64,000 bases of DNA from Chroococcidiopsis sp. TS-821 (GCF_002939305.1 NZ_MVDI01000006.1:186001-250000); one strand, 5' to 3'. Positions 17,978-26,877 are shown, numbered from the stretch's first letter. Notes: generated by a model not told the origin, from the letters alone. Numbers and translations: made by a program.

Positions 17978-18936
17978 CAGTGCTGTTGTTAATTGGAGAG
18001 GACGAGTATGCTATCAGTCAACAGCTTGCCGCCCTCAAGCGCCAGCTCGATCCCAACTGGCTGACATTTAACTATCACGCCTTCAGCCCGACGCAACTTG
18101 ACGAAGCCTTAAATACCGCTCGCACGCCAGCCGTCGCCGATCGTTTAAAGGTGGTGGTAGTCAAAGACTGCAACTTCAATTCTGTCACTCAATTTGGGGA
18201 ATGGCAGTTCGAGCTATTGCAGTGCCTTCCCCACTTACCACCAAACACCAATCTAGTATTCACCGCCGCCTCGTTAGATAAACGGCTGAAAATTGCTAAA
18301 TTTCTACTCAAACACGGGCAGTTGACAGAATATCCCTTGCTCCCGCCTTGGCGCACCGATCTAATCGCTCAATCGATTGCAGCGCGATCCAAAGCTATGA
18401 AGCTGTCGCTGTCTAAGTCAGTCGTCACCTACTTGGCTGTTGCGATCGGTAACGACTCCGCTAGGGTAGCATCAGAGCTAAACAAGCTAAGGGTCTACGC
18501 TCAAGGCAAATCCCTGAGTCAATCGGAAGTAGAGGCTTTAGTCCCCTGCCATACTCAAACCAGTTTCCAATTGGCAGAAGCAGCCAGATGTGGCGACTCA
18601 ACTAGGGTCGTCCAATTGACTCACGATCTTTTGTCTCGTGCTGAAGTACCGCTGGCGATCGTTGCTACGCTCCAGACCCAATTTCTGACTTGGTTATGGG
18701 TGAAAAGTGTGCTCAAAGACCGAGTGCAGCGGAAAGATGTAGAAATTGCCCAATTATGTGGAATTGGCAATCCCAATCGGCTCTATTACCTGAAAAAGGA
18801 TGTTGCAGCCGCCTCTATCAAAGCCTTGGCTACTGCTGTGATTTGGTTGTTTGAACTGGAGGTTGAACTAAAACAGGGTGCAAGCACAAAAGTCATGCTG
18901 CCAGCTTTTCTCAAAGTAGCTCGATTGTTCAATTGA
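17974..18936 (+). CDS. holA: DNA polymerase III delta clamp-loader subunit
   Basis: 320 residues, normal length for HolA. The N-terminus LLIGEDEYAI, followed by a LDPNW.TFNYHAF stretch and a VVVVKDC segment, matches the first domain of delta, an AAA+ fold without a P-loop. Delta opens the clamp by binding its hydrophobic pocket. The ATG overlaps the dnaX stop by 4 nt. Together the dnaN-dnaX-holA run gives a clamp and two clamp-loader subunits; no delta-prime (holB) gene is visible nearby, so the loader may borrow the host's. Confidence 0.88.
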   Translation: MTVLLLIGEDEYAISQQLAALKRQLDPNWLTFNYHAFSPTQLDEALNTARTPAVADRLKVVVVKDCNFNSVTQFGEWQFELLQCLPHLPPNTNLVFTAASLDKRLKIAKFLLKHGQLTEYPLLPPWRTDLIAQSIAARSKAMKLSLSKSVVTYLAVAIGNDSARVASELNKLRVYAQGKSLSQSEVEALVPCHTQTSFQLAEAARCGDSTRVVQLTHDLLSRAEVPLAIVATLQTQFLTWLWVKSVLKDRVQRKDVEIAQLCGIGNPNRLYYLKKDVAAASIKALATAVIWLFELEVELKQGASTKVMLPAFLKVARLFN

Positions 18937-18960
18937 CGCTCCCCTTGTTTCAGTTATTTC

Positions 18961-18993
18961 GCCCACAACGTTCACAACATAGACATTGTGGGC
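18961..18993 (+). terminator. Hairpin after holA
   Basis: GCCCACAA (18961-18968) pairs exactly with TTGTGGGC (18986-18993) around a 17-nt loop, 24 bp past the holA stop. It is followed by an AT-rich run (ATTTATACTTTG) rather than pure T, so termination is likely but not certain. Confidence 0.5.
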
Positions 18994-19152
18994 ATTTATA
19001 CTTTGTTTATGATTGTCACAGCGATATCTGGAGTTTCTTTAGGAGATAATTAGTTAGCATTTGTTCAAAGGGTACTTCTTAACAGTTGCCCAAAGTCGTG
19101 TTTCCTCCCAGGGCGAATCAGCCGCTGGGTTTTCACACTCCCATTTTTTTTT

Positions 19153-19782
19153 ATGATTCAAACCCTTCAAGCCATTGATATTACGTTACACGACTTAAGG
19201 ACTAAATTCAGCCTTACCCAAACTGAAGATGAACAGTTTTTCCGTGAATGGCAAGATGATTTACCGGAGATCGCAGAAGAAGAAAAGCGATCACTTGACC
19301 GGGTAAAGAGCAACTATCGCAACTTAATTGAATACCCACCCCTACTAGAAGATGCGGTCAAGATGGTGGTTCTATCTCCATTGCTTGACTTAGCGGGGTT
19401 TTATCAATCCCCATTTAGAATTGAGACAGAAACATCAATCTTACTTACCGCTGAAGATGAAGGGATTGTCGTCAAGGGTCGTATTGACGTCCTAGTGCTG
19501 AACGACCAGCTGTGGATACTGGTCATTGAGTCCAAAAAAGCAGAATTCTCTCTAGAGGCTGCTAGAGCGCAGGCACTAGCCTATATGTTAGCGTCTCCAA
19601 AGGTAGATAAACCGACCTTTGGGTTAATCACAAATGGCGGTAGTTTCGTTTTCCTGAAGCTAACTCGTTCTGGTACACCACAGTACGCTTTGTCAAGGGT
19701 GTTTTCAATTCTCAGTCCTGGGAATGAGTTGTACAGTGTTTTGAGCATAATGATGCGACTTGGTGCCGCAATCCAGAATTGA
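19153..19782 (+). CDS. PD-(D/E)XK-fold protein related to type I restriction R-subunit N-termini
   Basis: 209 residues. The core reads GRIDVLVLNDQLWILVIESKK, which has the acidic-beta-strand-E-x-K layout of the PD-(D/E)XK nuclease fold as found in the N-terminal domain of HsdR-like proteins, followed by an Ala-rich helix (AARAQALAYM) and a TNGGSFVFLKL strand. There is no helicase part, so it is a stand-alone domain of the kind common in cyanobacteria. A nuclease or DNA-recognition role is possible; activity is unproven. It precedes the large DUF1998-type helicase on the same strand, separated by a terminator-like hairpin, so a functional link is only suggestive. Confidence 0.6.
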   Translation: MIQTLQAIDITLHDLRTKFSLTQTEDEQFFREWQDDLPEIAEEEKRSLDRVKSNYRNLIEYPPLLEDAVKMVVLSPLLDLAGFYQSPFRIETETSILLTAEDEGIVVKGRIDVLVLNDQLWILVIESKKAEFSLEAARAQALAYMLASPKVDKPTFGLITNGGSFVFLKLTRSGTPQYALSRVFSILSPGNELYSVLSIMMRLGAAIQN

Positions 19783-19845
19783 CAAGCGATCGCACCATCC
19801 ACCACCAAAGGCGCATTTCGCTGTTGCGGAGTCAGTTGGACTAAC

Positions 19846-19867
19846 TCCCCCTTATGGGGATTTTTTT
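19846..19867 (+). terminator. Rho-independent terminator
   Basis: TCCCC (19846-19850) and GGGGA (19856-19860) form a 5-bp GC-rich stem with a 5-nt loop, followed by seven T. It ends the nuclease-fold gene. Confidence 0.6.
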
Positions 19868-19897
19868 AGTAGTTAAAGAAAATGCTAAAAAATCCCC
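19856..19897. promoter_or_regulatory. Inverted repeat abutting the helicase start codon
   Basis: GGGGATTTTTTTAG (19856-19869) and CTAAAAAATCCCC (19885-19897) are near-perfect inverted copies, and the second ends directly at the ATG at 19898. Folding this repeat would compete with the upstream terminator stem and would bury the helicase start region. It could act as an anti-terminator, a translational switch or an operator. Confidence 0.45.
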
Positions 19898-22504
19898 ATG
19901 TCAACACCTAACTATGGCGCTCTGCTTCAGAGCTTTTGGACTCCTGCCACCCAACCCATTCCAGAAAATTCAAGCTTATCCCAAACAACAGAACCAGCAG
20001 ATATTGCTGAATTTCTAGGCGACGATCTACTTTGGCAGACCACCACAAAAGCTCAAGAACCCACTCTGCGAGACATTCCAGGCGACTTGCCTCCTGAACT
20101 GACAAACGCCCTCCACGAGCAGGGAATCAATCGGCTTTACTCGCATCAACTCAAAGCCCTGCAAGCAATTCGAGCTGGGAAAAGCTTAATTTTGACTTCC
20201 CCAACCGCCAGCGGTAAAACCTTGAGTATTTATCCTGGCATGATTGAGGGTTGCATGCAAGGACATCGAGCATTGGTGTTTTATGGGTTTAAAGCATTAG
20301 CAGCAGACCAGTACAATAAGGTTTCTAGCCTTCTAGCTAAAATCCCTCAGAAAGTCAGACCCAGGCTGGGAATGATTACGGGCGATGTCAAAGAGCAAGA
20401 CAAGCGAGCGGAGATTTTAGCTAGCAACCCTCATATCTTGGCAGTTACGCCAGAGCTAATTCATTTCCAACTACGGCAAGCTTGGAAATCAGAAGGATGG
20501 GCAGGTTTTTACAGCAAGCTGAGGTATATTGCATTTGATGAAGCTCATACTCTTTCAGGCAGCTATGGGGCGAATATGGCGTGGCTCATTCGTCGCATCA
20601 AACTAGCAGTAGATCGCTACGGCGGAGACTCGAAGCAGCTGCAATTCATTTTCTTGAGTGCAACTTGCGGCAACCCCCGTCAGCTTGCCCAAAAGCTTTC
20701 TGCCCTGAAGCCAACTAAACGCGACCTCAAACCCATTATTTGGATTCGCAAGAGCGGAGCAGCAGTCCCTCCCAAGCGAATTGTAGTAACTCACCCCAGT
20801 CACAATCTTACTGCTGACACCGCTCGGATTATTCAATTCTTGCTGTCACAGGGTAAGTCGGGGATCGCGTTTTGTAATTCGCGCAGAAGCGTGCGAGAGC
20901 TAACGGGTTTGCTGAAATCTGCTAAGGTGTCTGCATTCTATAGCGGCATCACGCCAGAACGTAGAGCTGAGGTGGTAGAGCAACTTCAAGCTGGAACTAT
21001 CCAATGGATTGTTGCCACAGATGCCCTCGAAGCTGGAATCGACCTACCTGAATTAGAGTGCTGCGTACTTCGGGGTTGGCCTGGGTCAAAAAAATCTTAT
21101 CAGCAACGAGCGGGCAGAGCTGGACGACAAGCGCCTGGATTGACGGTGCTAATTCTCAATGCCCTCAACCCTATCGACCTTTATGTGGCAGAACACCCTG
21201 AAATGCTGGTATCTGGGGAAGCAGAAGAAGTGTCTTTCAATGACGAGTATCCCATCTTTGCCGCCAAGCACCTCATGTGTGCGGCAGCAGAAACAGGCAT
21301 TCCCACAGACAAGATTAAGCACTACTTTGGCAGTGCTGCGGTTGAAGTCGCGAAACTGCTCCTGTCACAGGGACATCTCAACAAAGGTAGGAATGGGCTA
21401 TGGACGAAAGGCAACCCTCATATTGACATTAATTTTCGCGGCGGAGCTACTCAAAGCACGATAAAGTTGGTAGATGCCGAATCAGGGGAAGAACTGGAGG
21501 AAGTCTCTCTTGACATTGCCTATCGAGAGGTTCACCCTAGAGCAATCTACAAACGACAAGATATTGATGGAAAAATGCTCGCATACAATTGCATATCTTT
21601 GGATTTGCAAGGTCGGCGGGCAATCTTGAAGCAGGCGGCAGATAACTCCTTATATACAGTTGCTAACACCGAATTTGAAACTAGCAGCATCAAACTCCTA
21701 ACCGATCCAGTGCAAGTTCCCTTGCTCTTGCCCCAAGAACTACACGAATGCGATCGCGAACAAAAGAAAGAATTTACCCCTGCGATGAAGCTGGAACTCA
21801 GCTTTGGACAAGTCAGCTACATCACCAGTGGCTATAGCTTGATGAATCAAATCTACGAGCAAACTTGCTTAAACAAGCGATGCCTGAGCTACAAAGAGCC
21901 GCTGCCAGGGAAACGTCAATGCCCATCTTGCGGCAAGGCAACTCGTAAAGCCATTATTACTGAGACGTTGGCAGAAGAAAACTTTGAGCAGCCTTACCGA
22001 GTGCAGTTCTCTACACCAATGGTGAAAGTGATTTTGAATCAACAAGCCCAGGCTGCGATCGAACAAGTTGCTAAAGCCACTCGCCTTAGCTTGAGCCGTA
22101 CTGGGCTACCCATTCCACCAGGCTATCAACAACTTTGGGAGCATCCCAGTAATTTGATTGCGTTGCACAGTTTCGGGCATCAAATCATGCAGGCATTGCA
22201 ACTGGTTGTACGGGCTGACCCCAAAGAAGTGAATTTTGCCACTTCCAAAGAACTGGGAGAAACTTCCATCTATGTGGGCTATTTCTACGATGAGGCGGAC
22301 GGTGGTAATGGTGCTTCAGAAGCTGTGTTCAAGCAATTGCCTGAACTTGCTCGTGCGGCAGCTGCGATCGCCCGCAGCTGCGATTGCTCAACTGGATGTG
22401 CCAAGTGCCTGATCCAACATGGTTGTCCGGATGGTAACACTGCATTGCTCAAGCAGTTGGGGTTAGTTTTGCTGGAGGCGATCGCCCCTCCTAGCCCTAA
22501 CTAG
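19898..22504 (+). CDS. DEAH-box helicase with DUF1998 C-terminus (MrfA/DrmA-like)
   Basis: 868 residues. Walker A is SPTASGKT (101-108), DEAH at 214-217, motif III SATCGNP, motif V TDALEAGIDLPELE and motif VI QQRAGRAGR. The C-terminal third has two cysteine clusters: CLNKRC with CPSCGK, and CDCSTGCAKC with C shortly after. The last cluster is the zinc-binding MZB/DUF1998 signature of YprA/MrfA repair helicases and of DrmA in DISARM phage defence. It should be an ATP-dependent DNA translocase. No methyltransferase or other DISARM gene lies beside it, so a repair role is as likely as defence. Confidence 0.88.
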   Translation: MSTPNYGALLQSFWTPATQPIPENSSLSQTTEPADIAEFLGDDLLWQTTTKAQEPTLRDIPGDLPPELTNALHEQGINRLYSHQLKALQAIRAGKSLILTSPTASGKTLSIYPGMIEGCMQGHRALVFYGFKALAADQYNKVSSLLAKIPQKVRPRLGMITGDVKEQDKRAEILASNPHILAVTPELIHFQLRQAWKSEGWAGFYSKLRYIAFDEAHTLSGSYGANMAWLIRRIKLAVDRYGGDSKQLQFIFLSATCGNPRQLAQKLSALKPTKRDLKPIIWIRKSGAAVPPKRIVVTHPSHNLTADTARIIQFLLSQGKSGIAFCNSRRSVRELTGLLKSAKVSAFYSGITPERRAEVVEQLQAGTIQWIVATDALEAGIDLPELECCVLRGWPGSKKSYQQRAGRAGRQAPGLTVLILNALNPIDLYVAEHPEMLVSGEAEEVSFNDEYPIFAAKHLMCAAAETGIPTDKIKHYFGSAAVEVAKLLLSQGHLNKGRNGLWTKGNPHIDINFRGGATQSTIKLVDAESGEELEEVSLDIAYREVHPRAIYKRQDIDGKMLAYNCISLDLQGRRAILKQAADNSLYTVANTEFETSSIKLLTDPVQVPLLLPQELHECDREQKKEFTPAMKLELSFGQVSYITSGYSLMNQIYEQTCLNKRCLSYKEPLPGKRQCPSCGKATRKAIITETLAEENFEQPYRVQFSTPMVKVILNQQAQAAIEQVAKATRLSLSRTGLPIPPGYQQLWEHPSNLIALHSFGHQIMQALQLVVRADPKEVNFATSKELGETSIYVGYFYDEADGGNGASEAVFKQLPELARAAAAIARSCDCSTGCAKCLIQHGCPDGNTALLKQLGLVLLEAIAPPSPN

Positions 22505-22728
22505 CATTGGTGGAAGTTCCGCTACTGCTGCTTACTTACTTATTAGGAGTGAAAGGAAGCTGTTACTACAGATACTTGTTGAACTGCTGATCTCTACATC
22601 ATTTTCGTTCGCTACTCTACCTGAATCATCGAATCACAACCCTTTGTTAAGCGTTACGACAGAGGTCAAGACCATCACAAAGGGCATCGATGCGAATTAT
22701 TAAATCATCGGCATTAGGAGGTTTCAAG

Positions 22729-23166
22729 ATGTCTGCAATCCAAGACTTTCTGACATTTGTTATCGAATTTATCGCTATGTTTTCGTTTCTAGCTATGGTT
22801 GTAGATTACATCGTAAGACCCTATCATACAACGCTACCCATGCAGCCACGCTTAAAAACAGACTGCTGCCAAAGTATTTGTTGTGATGCTAACTTTACTA
22901 AAGCAGGCGTTGATCCACAGCCGCAAATTGCCACATTGGACTGGCTTTTATCGCAAATTACCTTAGTAGATGAGATTGCTGATGCGCGTGACAAAGACGT
23001 TATCGAACTAGCAAAAGTTCGGGCGATCTCACTCGTAAAGCCGCCCCGACTTGATTATGCGGCTATGACCGTTCAAGAATTGAGAAGTTTAGCTAGAGGC
23101 AAGGTTAGAGGATTTATGCAAATGAAGAAAGCCCAACTAATTGAGGCACTCGCTGCCACTGCGTAA
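22729..23166 (+). CDS. Membrane-anchored small protein with SAP/Rho-N-like tail
   Basis: 145 residues from the ATG at 22729, chosen because AGGAGG lies 7 nt upstream. Residues about 5-30 form one transmembrane helix. A Cys-containing stretch (DCCQSICC) follows. Residues about 110-143 read MTVQELRSLA, then KKAQLIEAL, matching the helix-extended-helix of SAP or Rho N-terminal domains that bind nucleic acid. A protein tethering DNA or RNA to the membrane is an inference. Neighbours are unrelated. Confidence 0.55.
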   Translation: MSAIQDFLTFVIEFIAMFSFLAMVVDYIVRPYHTTLPMQPRLKTDCCQSICCDANFTKAGVDPQPQIATLDWLLSQITLVDEIADARDKDVIELAKVRAISLVKPPRLDYAAMTVQELRSLARGKVRGFMQMKKAQLIEALAATA

Positions 23167-23336
23167 AAATTGTCCCTTGCACTGTAATTAACAGTAAATG
23201 GTTAGCTCCTACATTTAAGTTTAAAAGAAAGGCAAGTACCTAGACACAAACACCGCGTTCTCATTCCAGCCCTAAGGTAAAAGCTTAAGAAGTAGGGATA
23301 CAAGCGCGGTTCAGCTAACATGGAGGAAAGACAAAT

Positions 23337-23525
23337 TTGCCGACAGTAGAACAAGCTTTCGCCTGCATGCGAGTGTGTCAAATGCTCTCAAACAGCTACC
23401 GAGCTATTTATGTATTTCGATATGACACAAGGAGACAAATTGTGTACATCCAAGCAGGCACCGAAGTACAAACTGACGAAATTGAAGTAGAAATTCCTCA
23501 AGGCGGACTTTGGAGATTCATCTGA
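23337..23525 (+). CDS. Small protein of a cyanobacterial two-gene pair (DUF6888-like)
   Basis: 62 residues. A TTG start at 23337 is preceded by GGAGG about 10 nt upstream; the nearby ATG is out of frame and hits a stop. The sequence has PTVEQAF, LSNSYRAIYVFRYD and a G.W.F end, which I recall from cyanobacterial families named DUF6888. Its stop overlaps the next start in TGATG. These two-gene pairs look like toxin-antitoxin or control modules, but I know of no demonstrated function. Family name given from memory. Confidence 0.5.
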   Translation: MPTVEQAFACMRVCQMLSNSYRAIYVFRYDTRRQIVYIQAGTEVQTDEIEVEIPQGGLWRFI

Positions 23526-23752
23526 TGACAAAACCAAACTTTAAAGAAATGAGCCGCGCTGACCTCAGAACTTATGTGACAGATCATCGAGATGATGAAG
23601 AAGCATGGGATGCTTTTTTTGCAAAGATAGAACAGGAGAGAAGCCCTGATACCAAGTGGTATCCAGCACCTTTAGATGAGGAGAGCATCAGGATCGGGGA
23701 AGAAGCCATTCGCCAGAAAATTCAGGAAATCGAAAATAGGAGATCGCGCTAA
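23525..23752 (+). CDS. Small acidic partner protein (DUF6887-like)
   Basis: 75 residues from the ATG at 23525, coupled to the previous gene by a one-base TGATG overlap. It begins with KPNFKEMSRADLRTYV and then HRDDEEAWDAFF, a pattern I recall from the DUF6887 family that travels with DUF6888. It is strongly charged and probably helical. An antitoxin-like role is a guess. Confidence 0.5.
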   Translation: MTKPNFKEMSRADLRTYVTDHRDDEEAWDAFFAKIEQERSPDTKWYPAPLDEESIRIGEEAIRQKIQEIENRRSR

Positions 23753-23849
23753 AAACGAAAACTAGATGAGAACAGCAGAGATGATTGTATCAAGCACTCT
23801 ATCTGCTTGCTAAGTTATTTACTACTTAATGATGCTACTTGTTAACTTA

Positions 23850-23883
23850 CTAGCTGGAAATTGAATTTCCAGCTAGCTTTTTA
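23850..23883 (+). terminator. Strong rho-independent terminator
   Basis: CTAGCTGGAAATT (23850-23862) is mirrored by AATTTCCAGCTAG (23864-23876) with a one-base centre, giving a stem of about 11 paired bases in practice, followed by CTTTTTAATTTT. It ends the small two-gene unit. Confidence 0.7.
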
Positions 23884-23945
23884 ATTTTCTAGTTTGTAGC
23901 CGCAGCTACCGCTCTTGGGATGGACCGTTTAAGATCAGCCCATTA

Positions 23946-24575
23946 ATGTCATTAATTACCATCCCTCAACTTAACCAAATAATTGCTAAGAACCGACTTC
24001 TACCCGTTGTAAAAGATGATAATGCAACCAAACAAGACGAAGCTAATTTTCAGCTTGTCATGAAACAGATGTTTCTAGGGCTACCCGTTGAACCCTTGTT
24101 AAGGGTTCACCCACACATGGGGCGCTGGATGCGTCAGATGAAAAAACTTGCTCCCGAATTGTTTCAACCCAAAAGGAAACTACTGATTGATACCCAGATT
24201 GTTGCACCTCTTGCCGAGAACGCATTTATTCAAGTTCATACTAATCTGGGGTTCAGGCGTGGCATTCCTAGGCTCTACGAGTGGGCAGTTCGCCGTCCAA
24301 AGTTAATTTGGCAAGACAGAATTAAGCTGTGGGCAGCGTGCGAGCAATACTCTGTGTCCCCCCAGCTAGTGCAACTTATCATCTTAGCCCTACATCCCTC
24401 CAAACCAGTTTGTAGAGTGAAGATAGGTTGGAACCAAGAGCAACACGCTCAAACCCAGCTATGGTTGAGTCAGATCGTTAACCAGTCCCTTGAAGAAACC
24501 CCAGTACGACCACAAGTTGAGCAGTCTATAACACCAATGCTAGACTTGGAAACGATCCCAGAGGTTACAATCTAG
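23946..24575 (+). CDS. Hypothetical plasmid protein
   Basis: 209 residues, not recognised. It has a helical N-terminus, a central basic Trp/Arg-rich part (GRWMRQMKK, RLYEWAVRRPKLIWQDR) and a charged tail. No membrane segment, signal peptide or nucleotide motif is visible. The composition and ATG context look coding, and it sits alone after a strong terminator. A nucleic-acid-binding role would fit the basic centre but is a guess. Confidence 0.5.
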   Translation: MSLITIPQLNQIIAKNRLLPVVKDDNATKQDEANFQLVMKQMFLGLPVEPLLRVHPHMGRWMRQMKKLAPELFQPKRKLLIDTQIVAPLAENAFIQVHTNLGFRRGIPRLYEWAVRRPKLIWQDRIKLWAACEQYSVSPQLVQLIILALHPSKPVCRVKIGWNQEQHAQTQLWLSQIVNQSLEETPVRPQVEQSITPMLDLETIPEVTI

Positions 24576-24813
24576 TTTGGCAGCACGGCACACTCTCTTA
24601 AAGACCCAGACCAATGCTAAACGCTTTCGCCAACACAACTGCAAGTGTATGCTTCAGGGTCGTGCTGGGAGCGTTACTAGAAAAGCTGAGCGGTGCGATC
24701 GCCACCGCCGATTCAACTTCTTAATTCCAGTTTTGCTCTAGCTATTAGCCCCAGGCACGACTTAGGTTGATTCACGGAGTACGAACAACGAGTAATAATT
24801 AAAAATCGCAGTT

Positions 24814-25545
24814 ATGAACCCTGTTGAAAAGCCTCAAAAAGCTCCAAAGCAAACAAGCATTCTAGAAGTTGCTGCCTCAAACACTCTACCTTCAGCACAA
24901 GCAGAGCTAAAACCGTTGAGTGCGGAGGAAGCGATAATCAAGCTTGTGAGTTTAGCTCCCGATTACCCCAAGTTTAGCATCAAATCACTAGCAATATTTG
25001 GCTCCGTAGCACGGAACGAAGCTCGACCTAATAGCGACGCCGACGTAGATATTTTAGTAGAATTTTTTACTGAGCCGACATTTGATATGTACATAGATTT
25101 GAAACTACACTTAGAAACACTACTCAAAAGAAAAGTAAATTTAACAGATTTAAAGATGCTCAGACCAGAAATTATTCCAAAGGTTATGGAGGATGCTATT
25201 CCTATTAACTTAGTTCAATTTGATAGGGAAAGCCAGCCTCAAAATCACAGTATTCCTAGCCCAGAAGAAGTGATAATTTCAATTATTAGAAACTCCGAGC
25301 AGATTGCTCAATTTGGAGTAAAAGCTATAGCACTATTCGGCTCTGTAGCACGGGACGAAGCTCGACCAGATAGTGATGTAGACATCTTGGTGGAGTTTGA
25401 AGGAACGCCAACTTTTCGGAACTATGTAAAACTCAATCGCTATCTAGAAGACTTATTAGGGAGAAAAGTTGATTTAGTTGATTGGGATACGCTCAGACCA
25501 GAAATTCGTTCTAATGTAGAAAAGGACATCATCCCCATTGCGTGA
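24814..25545 (+). CDS. mntA: MntA-type antitoxin with two tandem MNT nucleotidyltransferase domains
   Basis: 243 residues. Two copies of the minimal nucleotidyltransferase domain follow a roughly 45-residue leader. Copy 1 has FGSVARNEARP then NSDADVDIL; copy 2 has FGSVARDEARP then DSDVDIL. Copy 2 keeps the classical GSx10DxD spacing. Copy 1 has two extra residues (DADVD), which may alter its metal site. Each copy ends with a similar RPEI motif. Single-domain MntA proteins AMPylate HepT toxin on the Tyr of its RxxxxHxY motif, with ATP as donor. The next gene is that HepT. A duplicated antitoxin domain in one chain is unusual. Confidence 0.82.
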   Translation: MNPVEKPQKAPKQTSILEVAASNTLPSAQAELKPLSAEEAIIKLVSLAPDYPKFSIKSLAIFGSVARNEARPNSDADVDILVEFFTEPTFDMYIDLKLHLETLLKRKVNLTDLKMLRPEIIPKVMEDAIPINLVQFDRESQPQNHSIPSPEEVIISIIRNSEQIAQFGVKAIALFGSVARDEARPDSDVDILVEFEGTPTFRNYVKLNRYLEDLLGRKVDLVDWDTLRPEIRSNVEKDIIPIA

Positions 25546-26299
25546 TTACAGATTGTATTTAGAAGATATTATCAAAAGCATTAATAAGATTCAGCGCTAC
25601 ACTTGCAGTATGAGCTTTGATGACTTCATAGCTGACGAACGTACTTTTGATGCGGTGGCTCGCAATCTAGAAATAATTGGGGAGGCTGTTTTAAACATAC
25701 CCAAAGAAGTATGCGAACGCTATCCAGAAGTTGAGTGGCAAGACATTGGCAGATTACGAAATCTCTTAGCTCATGGTTATTTTAAAGTAAGAGAAGCAGT
25801 AATCTGGGATATTGTGCAAAATGACGTTCCGCTCTTGCAAGAACCAGTTAAGCGGATTTTAAAGCTAGAAAGTACGCCAGAATCGATGGCTAGCACAGAG
25901 TCCACTCAAGTATCATACAAACCTCAACGATCTATAGAACAACAATCAAGCTCTACAGATTTTAACACTAGATCCATATACCCACCCCAACGGGAACGAG
26001 CAGCAGCGATCGTACCTATTGCTCGCCGTTTATTAGAAGCAGGGCGTGCTCCCTACGCTTTGGTTCCGACTCAAGAAACCGGTCCAAGTCTAGAAGAATT
26101 AGAAACAAAAGATTACAAGCTGACGCTCGACAATCAAGCAAAAACCTTGCTAATTTCTGCCATAGACGAACGTGGAATATTGATAAAAGTTAATCTGGCA
26201 GAGCCAACTGAAAAATTAGAATTAGCTAAGAATCTCACGCCTAAAGATGTTAATAAGTGGTTGCAAATCAAACAGGATTTGGATAAGCGATCGCAATAA
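25538..26299 (+). CDS. hepT: HepT-type HEPN toxin with a C-terminal extension
   Basis: 253 residues from a TTG start overlapping the mntA stop by 8 nt; no in-frame ATG gives a full domain. The start RDYRLYLEDI and the motif R74-NLLA-H79-G-Y81 are those of HepT, where Arg and His form the RNase site and Tyr is the AMPylation target. Usual HepT ends near residue 115. Here a further stretch of about 130 residues follows, with a polar linker and a globular end (ELETKDYKLTLDNQ, AIDERG). The extension is not recognised. The pair forms a type VII toxin-antitoxin module that would stabilise the plasmid. Confidence 0.82.
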   Translation: MRDYRLYLEDIIKSINKIQRYTCSMSFDDFIADERTFDAVARNLEIIGEAVLNIPKEVCERYPEVEWQDIGRLRNLLAHGYFKVREAVIWDIVQNDVPLLQEPVKRILKLESTPESMASTESTQVSYKPQRSIEQQSSSTDFNTRSIYPPQRERAAAIVPIARRLLEAGRAPYALVPTQETGPSLEELETKDYKLTLDNQAKTLLISAIDERGILIKVNLAEPTEKLELAKNLTPKDVNKWLQIKQDLDKRSQ

Positions 26300-26494
26300 A
26301 AAAGACTCAACAACAATTAGACTTGTCAAATTCTCCAGCAAAACTGCACCAAGCATTCAACCAGACAGCACAACACCTACAGAGTCTAGTAGGATTACCG
26401 CTTTGATTGCTAAAAACTGCGACCTGTTGCCGCATTGCTGCTAAATAGATAGTAAATTAAAAGATGCACCAGCAAAACTGTTTTAACTAAAGCA

Positions 26495-26860
26495 ATGCGA
26501 CAAACCACTCAAACCACTCAACCTGTTCGAGTTCAGCAGTCTGTTTTAGTCAAGTGGATTGTCAAAGGTCGTAGCCTCATGGTGCAAAACCGAGTTCTTA
26601 ATGTAACTAACTGTCAAATTGTTTTCTATCCACAAGCGTTGACAGAACTAGTAAAAGGAGATGTGGTCGAATCAGTGGAGTTTTGGTATCGCTATCCAGT
26701 TGCAGGTGCAACTTTATGTATCCCAAACCCTGAAACGGGCTTGCTTCGTCCTGCTAAAAGCACAGAGTTATTCAAGGTGAGCAATAGTCACAAGCAATGG
26801 GTTGTTCAATTTACAGGCAAAACAGCACGGATAATTCGCAGGCTCTACAAGCAGCTTTAA
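26495..26860 (+). CDS. Hypothetical basic protein
   Basis: 121 residues, basic, mostly beta-like alternation (VLVKWIVKGRSLM, VEFWYRYPVAGA) with a helical basic end (TARIIRRLYKQL). No known motif. It lies about 200 bp after hepT and converges on virD4. Codon content and length support a real gene, but no function can be given. Confidence 0.45.
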   Translation: MRQTTQTTQPVRVQQSVLVKWIVKGRSLMVQNRVLNVTNCQIVFYPQALTELVKGDVVESVEFWYRYPVAGATLCIPNPETGLLRPAKSTELFKVSNSHKQWVVQFTGKTARIIRRLYKQL

Positions 26861-26877
26861 CCTACTAGAATGATTTT

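Noticed and set aside
26247-26444. ORF overlapping the end of hepT
   Set aside because: Starts inside hepT and has no plausible fold or start signal.
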